IMG/VR virus record: IMGVR_UViG_3300023223_001004 | Span: 1 to 52,622 of that record | DNA length: 52,622 nucleotides | Strand: one strand, 5' to 3' | Source of the DNA: a virus | Part shown: in pieces, positions 47,527 to 52,622 of the stretch | How the letters are laid out: each line of letters starts with the position of its first letter | Numbering within the stretch: the stretch's first letter is position 1 | The notes under the pieces: model-generated | Databases searched by the model: none | Seen by the model: the letters and a program-made list of their open reading frames with translations, nothing else | Told to the model about the DNA's origin: nothing | Program-made: the position numbers and the translations under genes

Positions 47527-48639
47527 TCATGGCTCGTCGTCCAAATTAATGTCAAATTCCATTGGTATATCATATAGTAGTTCACCATCGATGTCACGGA
47601 AGGCGCGGCTATCAAATGGCTCAACTTTATCACAGTCTGTAATGTCATAAACAGACTCAAATCTGTACTGGTGAGCATAATATGCTCTGTTGGTCGGGAA
47701 TTGTCCATGACCAACAAAATTAACTTGAAATTTATTCTGTTCTGTAACTGGTGTTGGCAGCTTTAACCCAAACAAAGTTCGTAATAAAGGAAGAATTAAT
47801 CCATCCCTGGCTATATCGAGAGCTTCAAGAGCACCTATATTATTCTGTCTACCAGTGGATCCAGTGGTTGGTATAAAAACATAAAATGAGAACGGATCAA
47901 TAAAGCGAGTTCTTGAATCATCTCCTGCCACAATAGAAGCTGTAGCATCTGAGTTGAGTGCACGATCTTTCGAAGCCAAGACATCCTCTGGCACTACGAA
48001 CCCCCATAAATCATTAACACCTTGAGATGAGTATTGCTCTGCAACTGCTTCAATACTGTCAATCGCTGTTATTCTCACTTGCGTATGCACATCACCGGCA
48101 GTAGTAGTATCTGGAACACTTGGAATGGCTGTATAAGTAAAAGTAGTTGTTGATGGAACACTAGCCACCTTGAATAACCCATTAAACCCAAACGGTAACA
48201 CTACATCCATTGTTTCAGATGAATTCAGTGTAGGTAATGTGGTTGCTGTATTCTTAACTATTATTATGCGTCTGCTGGGTACTTCCAGCACTTCAAAAGA
48301 ACCGTTCCAGTCTGTATCAGTAAAACCTGATAGGACAATAAAGGGAACATTGGTATCGCGTACATTTCTAGTCTGGTTATGATCGAGACCTGAAGCTATC
48401 TCAACCCTGAAAGTTTTTAAATCTGCATCTTCAATAGTCACAGAAACAATGGGCAAAGGAGTGACAATATTTTGAGCAGTAATAGCATCACTTGTTGTTA
48501 ACCCGTGAGCTGTAGGACTAGTATCAACGGTTACTGTATTGGAAACGCTGGTAAAAGTCGCAGCCAATTGAGCACTGAATAAATCAGTATATTTAGGCAA
48601 AACTCTTAGCATACGCGCTACTATGTCAGAAGGTTTCAA
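47527..48639 (-). CDS. Tail terminator-like protein with inserted beta domains
   Basis: 370 residues from a TTG start with AGGG upstream. Residues about 25-165 hold modules with TSPTAHGLTTSDAITAQNIV and GFTDTDWNGSFEVLEVPSRR, the HGL...YNG-type fold also inserted in the baseplate J protein. The C-terminal 130 residues (EALDIARDGLILPLLRTLFG, DCDKVEPFDSRAFRDIDGEL) look like a tail terminator (Mu gp37 position). It would cap the tail and join it to the head. Confidence 0.62.
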   Translation of the reverse strand: MKPSDIVARMLRVLPKYTDLFSAQLAATFTSVSNTVTVDTSPTAHGLTTSDAITAQNIVTPLPIVSVTIEDADLKTFRVEIASGLDHNQTRNVRDTNVPFIVLSGFTDTDWNGSFEVLEVPSRRIIIVKNTATTLPTLNSSETMDVVLPFGFNGLFKVASVPSTTTFTYTAIPSVPDTTTAGDVHTQVRITAIDSIEAVAEQYSSQGVNDLWGFVVPEDVLASKDRALNSDATASIVAGDDSRTRFIDPFSFYVFIPTTGSTGRQNNIGALEALDIARDGLILPLLRTLFGLKLPTPVTEQNKFQVNFVGHGQFPTNRAYYAHQYRFESVYDITDCDKVEPFDSRAFRDIDGELLYDIPMEFDINLDDEP

Positions 48640-49057
48640 CGTTAGCCCTTAGATATGTCAAAGCATTTCTCCAATTCTTTTGAATCGATCTAAGCAAAAA
48701 TCTTCTGTGTTTCATTTTCCTAGTACCAACTTCAAGGAACTTAGCATATTCAGCATCATTGCCAAATTCCATAAATCTAAACCCCTGAACTTCATAACGA
48801 TGCTTCTTGATCAGATTACCAGAACGATTAGCTGGTGCCTCACCAGGAGCAGATGCTTGATGTCTAACTCTTCTTCCGCTAATTGTGACTCTTGATACTG
48901 TTCCCGTCTTTGGGCCTTGTCTTATTGACTGAATTGAATCTCTAACTAATTGCTTACCTAACCCATGCATTCCAGCATGAATACTGTTCTTATGACCAAT
49001 TCCAGATCTTTTAATCTGTCCCATAGTCTTTTTAACATTAGGCAAGGATTTTAACAT
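48626..49057 (-). CDS. Tail completion / neck protein, HK97 gp10-like
   Basis: 143 residues. RRVRHQASAPGEAPANRSGN near 63-82, FGNDAEYAKFLEVGTRKMKH near 98-117, and a final RRFLLRSIQKNW give the HK97 gp10/Mu G-like pattern (APGE-PA-x-x-x-G-x-L, YA-x-x-x-E-x-G-T-x-x-x-x-x-RPFL). It joins head connector and tail. Confidence 0.87.
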   Translation of the reverse strand: MLKSLPNVKKTMGQIKRSGIGHKNSIHAGMHGLGKQLVRDSIQSIRQGPKTGTVSRVTISGRRVRHQASAPGEAPANRSGNLIKKHRYEVQGFRFMEFGNDAEYAKFLEVGTRKMKHRRFLLRSIQKNWRNALTYLRANVETF

Positions 49058-49836
49058 TAAATTTTCCGTAAAATCATATTGTAGTTAACCTCAACTAACG
49101 TATTGTTCGAACCAGACCTGACAGCAAACCAGACATCAGAAAAAGACTGAATAACTAATGGTGTAATACTAAAGTCTAAAATAGTAGGATTATCAATACC
49201 TCCAAAAATACCAAGTACTAGTAGCGGCGAATTGGCTACTTTATTATCTCTTGACATTAGGAAAACTTTAGCATTAGCGTTTACATCAACCGTTGCCGCT
49301 ACAGATGTTATATATCCTCTAAATCCTGTCGGTATTGTTCTGTGAGAATTAAAAAGCTGACCTGAAGGGATGTTATCAGTAAAATCAATCTGCCCAAGAA
49401 GAAGAGATTCACCATCATGGTTGATAGTAATAACTCCTATATTAGCACCAGCTATTGATGATACGGTAGTTCCCGATGAAGTTACCACTGCATTGTCAAC
49501 TCTAAAGAATAAATTAGTAGTCTGAACCGTACTTACTCCGTTCATTGCAACTGTTTCAATTAATCGAACACCATTAATATCACAACCGAATACGGTAACA
49601 GTTCTTGCACCTGTACCGTCTATAGTGTCATTTACATCATCAGAAGCAATATTTATAACTGATGCAGTGGTAGGAAAGAACATTTGAGCTTGGGTGCTTC
49701 CTGGTACCCAAAGATCGGTAGTAACATTCATTGAGAAGCTTGGAACTATACCAAGTACTTTTTCGTCAAACTGGGTAACAAGTACATCAGAAGCTGTAAT
49801 GACTGGATCTATTTGGGGTCTATCTAACATACTCAT
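49057..49836 (-). CDS. Structural protein, neck or collar fibre candidate (259 aa)
   Basis: Beta-rich with the recurring block ASDDVNDTIDGTGARTVTVF and GCDINGVRLIETVAMNGVST, seen in many phage structural proteins near necks and tails. The C-terminus (FLMSRDNKVANSPLLVLGIF) is strand-rich. Position between connector and neck proteins suggests a whisker or collar. AAGGGGTG precedes the ATG. Confidence 0.6.
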   Translation of the reverse strand: MSMLDRPQIDPVITASDVLVTQFDEKVLGIVPSFSMNVTTDLWVPGSTQAQMFFPTTASVINIASDDVNDTIDGTGARTVTVFGCDINGVRLIETVAMNGVSTVQTTNLFFRVDNAVVTSSGTTVSSIAGANIGVITINHDGESLLLGQIDFTDNIPSGQLFNSHRTIPTGFRGYITSVAATVDVNANAKVFLMSRDNKVANSPLLVLGIFGGIDNPTILDFSITPLVIQSFSDVWFAVRSGSNNTLVEVNYNMILRKI

Positions 49837-50189
49837 AGTGCACCCCTTGAGATGATAATTATTTCTCTTTCTGCTACTTCATCACTGAGCATGTGGAGTT
49901 GTATAAATCGAATACTGCTAAGATCGTCAGGGCTTAAACATGTATAGCCGTTTGCTTTAAACGCAACCTCCATTTCAAGACCTGTATCATTCATGCACTC
50001 GAAAAAATTAACGCCATCTATAGAGCCGTGGATTGTCATACTGGTGCTTGTCATATCTGCAGGGAACAAAAATCCAACTGCTACAGTACCGTGGAGATCA
50101 ACACCATTTGATACTTTAGTTCCAATTGGAACTGTTGCCTTACTGTCAAATGTCAATCTTGGAGTAAACTGTTTTGCCTGAAGCGCCAT
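49833..50189 (-). CDS. Small structural protein of the neck region
   Basis: 118 residues, beta-sandwich pattern: GVDLHGTVAVGFLFPADMTS, TSMTIHGSIDGVNFFECMND, IRFIQLHMLSDEVAEREIII. This resembles discoidin/carbohydrate-binding type domains in phage fibres. ATG 50189 has AAGGA 7 nt upstream. Overlaps the 259-aa gene by 4 bp, so the two probably form one appendage. Confidence 0.58.
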   Translation of the reverse strand: MALQAKQFTPRLTFDSKATVPIGTKVSNGVDLHGTVAVGFLFPADMTSTSMTIHGSIDGVNFFECMNDTGLEMEVAFKANGYTCLSPDDLSSIRFIQLHMLSDEVAEREIIIISRGAL

Positions 50190-50199
50190 TTCCATGTCC

Positions 50200-50589
50200 T
50201 TACTGCGTTGAATCTAAAGTCTTATCGCCTTTCTCACCGCATTCCAGAAGCAAGAAAAGATCCCGTTCTTCAAAATTGTTTATTCTTAATATTGCAAAAA
50301 AATTACCTTTAAATTCTACAACATGCTCTGTAGTTATGGCAAGACCTTCATCCCTAATTGTAAAAGCATGTGTTTTAACGCCCAGTAAGTTTGTGCCTTG
50401 GAAAATTTCAACTCCTGCAAATGTATCTGTTTTGGCAAAGCAAGATTGAGGATCAGTGAATACTTGACGATGAGATTCTGTGTCAAATAAAGGTGGAGCA
50501 ATATCACGAGCAGATATGATTATTTCATCACGCATATCACCGACTTGCGGTTTACGGAGCTTCCTTCTTTGAACGACTCGCTTGCTCAT
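50200..50589 (-). CDS. Head closure protein, SPP1 gp16 / HK97 gp7-like
   Basis: 129 residues. The basic start (RRKLRKPQVGDMRDEIIISA) with ARDIAPP, then CFAKTDTFAGVEIFQGTN and HVVEFKGNFFAILRINNFEE follow the head-tail adaptor pattern. It closes the head after packaging and precedes tail attachment. Confidence 0.75.
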   Translation of the reverse strand: MSKRVVQRRKLRKPQVGDMRDEIIISARDIAPPLFDTESHRQVFTDPQSCFAKTDTFAGVEIFQGTNLLGVKTHAFTIRDEGLAITTEHVVEFKGNFFAILRINNFEERDLFLLLECGEKGDKTLDSTQ

Positions 50590-51152
50590 ATTCTTACTAT
50601 TTTATTAAGATCGTATAAAGCCTTGATCTCTGGAGTCAATGAAAGGTCATCAACTGCAACTACATCGCCTCTATTCTCAAACAGGAATAAAAAATGTCCT
50701 TTTATAGCTTGGAGTAATGTTGGAGGTACTGTGGCAAAACCTGTAACAATGATAGCTGTTATCTGATTCATCTGAGCCAGTACATCAGTGGGAAAATCTT
50801 GATCTACTTGTTCAAGAATTCCTGAAATCTGTTTACCTTTTACTAGGTAATAAACAGTATTGGCTACAGTAGTTTCAACATTGTCTTCGTTGAAATATTT
50901 GACTGAAGTAATCGATACTACAGGATTTTTTCTGATGCATTCAAGGTCAGTAAACTCCGAACCGACACATTTCCATGTGTTTTGACTAAGCTCACGATTG
51001 GTGTATAACTCAGCGAAGTCTAATATAGAATCAAGTAAATCTTGATTAATTACATCTTCAGTAGTGGATTTTATACGAGCCCAACTTTTAGCTTTAGCTA
51101 AGTCAATTGGACGTGTACCAATTGCTGTTCGAGTATAAAGTAACTCAGCCAT
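50586..51152 (-). CDS. Head-tail connector, HK97 gp6-like
   Basis: 188 residues. LAKAKSWARIKSTTEDVINQ, then LLDSILDFAELYTNRELSQN and TWKCVG match gp6-type connectors. The C-terminal LLQAIKGHFLFLFENRGDVV helix is typical too. It forms the ring under the portal. Confidence 0.85.
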   Translation of the reverse strand: MAELLYTRTAIGTRPIDLAKAKSWARIKSTTEDVINQDLLDSILDFAELYTNRELSQNTWKCVGSEFTDLECIRKNPVVSITSVKYFNEDNVETTVANTVYYLVKGKQISGILEQVDQDFPTDVLAQMNQITAIIVTGFATVPPTLLQAIKGHFLFLFENRGDVVAVDDLSLTPEIKALYDLNKIVRI

Positions 51153-51567
51153 TTAAGATTTCATCCGCTGACTTTTCACCAATACCAGGAAGGGCAATCA
51201 TATCTTCACGAGACATTGCTTTCAATTCCTCGATACTCTTACCGCTTTTATTGATAGCTTTCATGGTTGATTTAGAAAATTGATCTACGGGAGTTTCTTT
51301 TTCTGTGGTTCCTTCGCTTGAATCACCACCTGAAGAAGTGCTATCAGAACTATTGTCGTCAGAACTGCCATCACCAGTATCCTCACTATCACTGTGAGAA
51401 CTGTCGTCAGAAGGATCATGAATTGAGTCAACAACTCTCTCAGCTCCATATCTGTCTATAGCAGTTTGTGCCACTCCATCTGGCCAATCGGTTACTTCAT
51501 CAACTTCTACTTCAGTACGAACATGATTAACACAATAAGCATGTTCTTTCGCGTGTTTGATTAACAT
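51145..51567 (-). CDS. Head-region protein with Ser/Asp linker and helix-hairpin-helix
   Basis: 140 residues. The N-terminal 50 residues (MLIKHAKEHAYCVNHVRTEV then DWPDGVAQTAIDRYGAERVV) are followed by a linker of about 40 Ser, Asp and Gly. The C-terminus is FSKSTMKAINKSGKSIEELK, MSREDMIALPGIGEKSADEI, a helix-hairpin-helix of the LPGIG-x-x-x-A type that binds DNA non-specifically. ATG 51567 has AGGAG upstream. A DNA-touching internal head protein is plausible. Confidence 0.65.
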   Translation of the reverse strand: MLIKHAKEHAYCVNHVRTEVEVDEVTDWPDGVAQTAIDRYGAERVVDSIHDPSDDSSHSDSEDTGDGSSDDNSSDSTSSGGDSSEGTTEKETPVDQFSKSTMKAINKSGKSIEELKAMSREDMIALPGIGEKSADEILNG

Positions 51568-51582
51568 ACTAAACTCCTGAAG

Positions 51583-51601
51583 GAAGGGGGACAAGCCCCC
51601 T
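51583..51601 (-). terminator. Strong hairpin after the decoration gene
   Basis: Minus strand AAGGGGG, CTTGT loop, CCCCCTT. No T-run follows, so it may partly terminate or stabilise the 3' end of abundant capsid/decoration mRNA. Confidence 0.5.
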
Positions 51602-51606
51602 TAATA

Positions 51607-52035
51607 TTATGGTTGAGTACCGTCTTGTTCAGCTACTGGCTGATGTTTCGCCATGATCTGAATAGCAGTGGCAGAGAAAGCACCACCTGTAGTAACACCT
51701 GTTGATACGACAGATAAACGAACAAACCGTTTATTACCAACGTAACCAACACGACTAGCAGTGTCATCATCGGTTAAGATGAATCGAGGATTATTCCCCA
51801 AGAGATCATCACCGGCAACGGTTGTTGCACCACTCAAACCAGAGTCATCACTATCTTCAAGAAGAACAGTGTAAACACCGTCCGTAATCGTAGCTGAAGA
51901 TAACGTAAACTCAAGACCTTCCAACCCTTCAGTATCGATAATAGCACCTACTGTGGTGGTATTAGTAACGATGGATTGGGCCAATAAAGCGACCGCTACA
52001 TTCATGTCGCTGTGAATATCATATGCTGCTGACAT
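51607..52035 (-). CDS. Head decoration / small head protein candidate
   Basis: 142 residues immediately after the capsid gene. Beta-rich: MSAAYDIHSDMNVAVALLAQ, TEGLEGLEFTLSSATITDGV, ADDLLGNNPRFILTDDDTAS, GNKRFVRLSVVSTGVTTGGA. Pattern matches small capsid-associated proteins found at this position in many HK97-type phages. It may decorate the shell or fold as a fibre head. Exact family unsure. Confidence 0.65.
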   Translation of the reverse strand: MSAAYDIHSDMNVAVALLAQSIVTNTTTVGAIIDTEGLEGLEFTLSSATITDGVYTVLLEDSDDSGLSGATTVAGDDLLGNNPRFILTDDDTASRVGYVGNKRFVRLSVVSTGVTTGGAFSATAIQIMAKHQPVAEQDGTQP

Positions 52036-52045
52036 AACAGTCTCC

Positions 52046-52622
52046 TTATAGGATTTTAAGCAGTTTGATTGCTTCAGGGATTGTAACCTGACCAGTCAAC
52101 CAACGCATTAGTTCAAATTCGACGATAGCCTCTTTCTTACGAGTGATTTCGTCACGAATTACCGCCATACCAGTACGATCTACGATCGTATAACCTCTAC
52201 GGAAGTCAGCAAATGCAATTGGAAATGCATCAGTAGCTATATCATCCATATCGTTAGCAATCAAGTAAGGTGAGCCAGCCAATGTATTTGCTACAACACC
52301 GTTTAAACCAGGTTGCCACAAAAAATCACCAGTGGTTGATTTTAAGGTACGAATGAAAGCTAAAGTCCGACGATTCAACGTATAGATTGGTGAGTAACCA
52401 GTCTTTAAATCACCTGTCAAAAGCAAAACATCAGTTGCCGTAAGGGTATTTGAAGATTCTGATATACGTGCAGCAGCAGTTACGCGAACATCTGTAGTAA
52501 ATCCTTGAGGCGCTTTGTTGCCAGTACCCTTAATGATATTACGACCCTCGCCTTCAGCAAAAGCAATATTACCATCAGTTAAGATTTCAGCTTCAACATC
52601 AAAGCCAGACATCATTAATAAA
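52046..52622 (-). CDS. Major capsid protein, HK97 family, C-terminal part
   Basis: The continuation of the capsid gene from 1-857. This part encodes residues from about 239 to 429. MMSGFDVEAEILTDGNIAFA, EGRNIIKGTGNKAPQGF, PIYTLNRRTLAFIRTLKSTT, GDFLWQPGL and the FADFRRGYTIVDRTGMAVIR end are characteristic of the HK97 capsid P and A domains. The repeated 144 bp (52479-52622) carry the same codons as 1-144. Confidence 0.92.
   Translation of the reverse strand, partial: LLMMSGFDVEAEILTDGNIAFAEGEGRNIIKGTGNKAPQGFTTDVRVTAAARISESSNTLTATDVLLLTGDLKTGYSPIYTLNRRTLAFIRTLKSTTGDFLWQPGLNGVVANTLAGSPYLIANDMDDIATDAFPIAFADFRRGYTIVDRTGMAVIRDEITRKKEAIVEFELMRWLTGQVTIPEAIKLLKIL
52479..52622. repeat. Terminal direct repeat, right copy
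   Basis: Identical to bases 1-144. See the left copy. Together they show the contig closes into a circle of 52,478 bp. Confidence 0.93.

Overview
The window is a complete or near-complete genome of a tailed double-stranded DNA phage, assembled as a linear contig from a circular or circularly permuted map. Its first 144 bases recur exactly as its last 144 (1-144 = 52479-52622), so the unique length is 52,478 bp and the artificial ends fall inside the major capsid gene. The DNA is AT-rich. I see no tRNA, rRNA, integrase, transposase or CRISPR array. The virion is mosaic: an HK97-type head, a P22 gp3-like small terminase (headful packaging expected) and a Mu-like contractile tail, so it is a myovirus. 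NinB, NinG, Lar, YopX and DnaB/DnaC-type replication genes point to a gammaproteobacterial host. This host call is inference.

Layout. (1) Late operon, minus strand: it starts at a promoter near 6840 with terS and terL, continues leftward through portal, minor head protein, prohead protease and major capsid (857 to 1), and re-enters at 52478. It then covers the decoration, connector, tail completion, sheath, tube, frameshifted chaperone, tape measure, baseplate, fibre and lysis genes, down to a terminator near 32440. (2) Left early arm, minus strand, 18662 to 6974: about 30 small genes, a DNA methyltransferase, and an embedded block of virion-like and lysis-like genes (10977-13907). It also holds a roughly 140-nt highly structured segment without a gene. 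(3) Right early arm, plus strand, 18827 to 32420: HTH regulator, replication initiator, phosphoesterase, DnaC-like loader, mini-FadR regulator, DnaB helicase, Lar, MazG-like protein and RecT. An inverted island (27102-29358) carries NinB, AP2, NinG and HNH genes. (4) A 'moron' cassette on the plus strand (about 4070-4890), wedged between terL and portal.

Most striking signal. Thirteen operons on both arms are preceded by a 17-bp imperfect dyad related to AACTGGTCTAATCTGTT, with a -10-like element about 16 bp downstream. This resembles operators of the GntR-family regulator FadR. The phage itself encodes a 78-aa protein (21043-21279) that is only a FadR-like winged-helix domain. The residues that in E. 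coli FadR contact DNA (R35, R45, R49, H65, G66, K67) are all present at identical spacing, and there is no acyl-CoA-binding domain. It lies in the first rightward operon, whose own promoter lacks the box. I therefore propose an early to delayed-early switch built on a stripped-down FadR, possibly in cross-talk with host FadR.

Other notable items are a duplicated terL 3' end flanking the moron, a GIY-YIG-like domain inside the replication initiator, a hexanucleotide minisatellite encoding a Gly/Tyr/Ser/Asp protein, and a canonical -1 frameshift in the tail chaperone. Two genes look broken (13630-13907 and 17409-17577).
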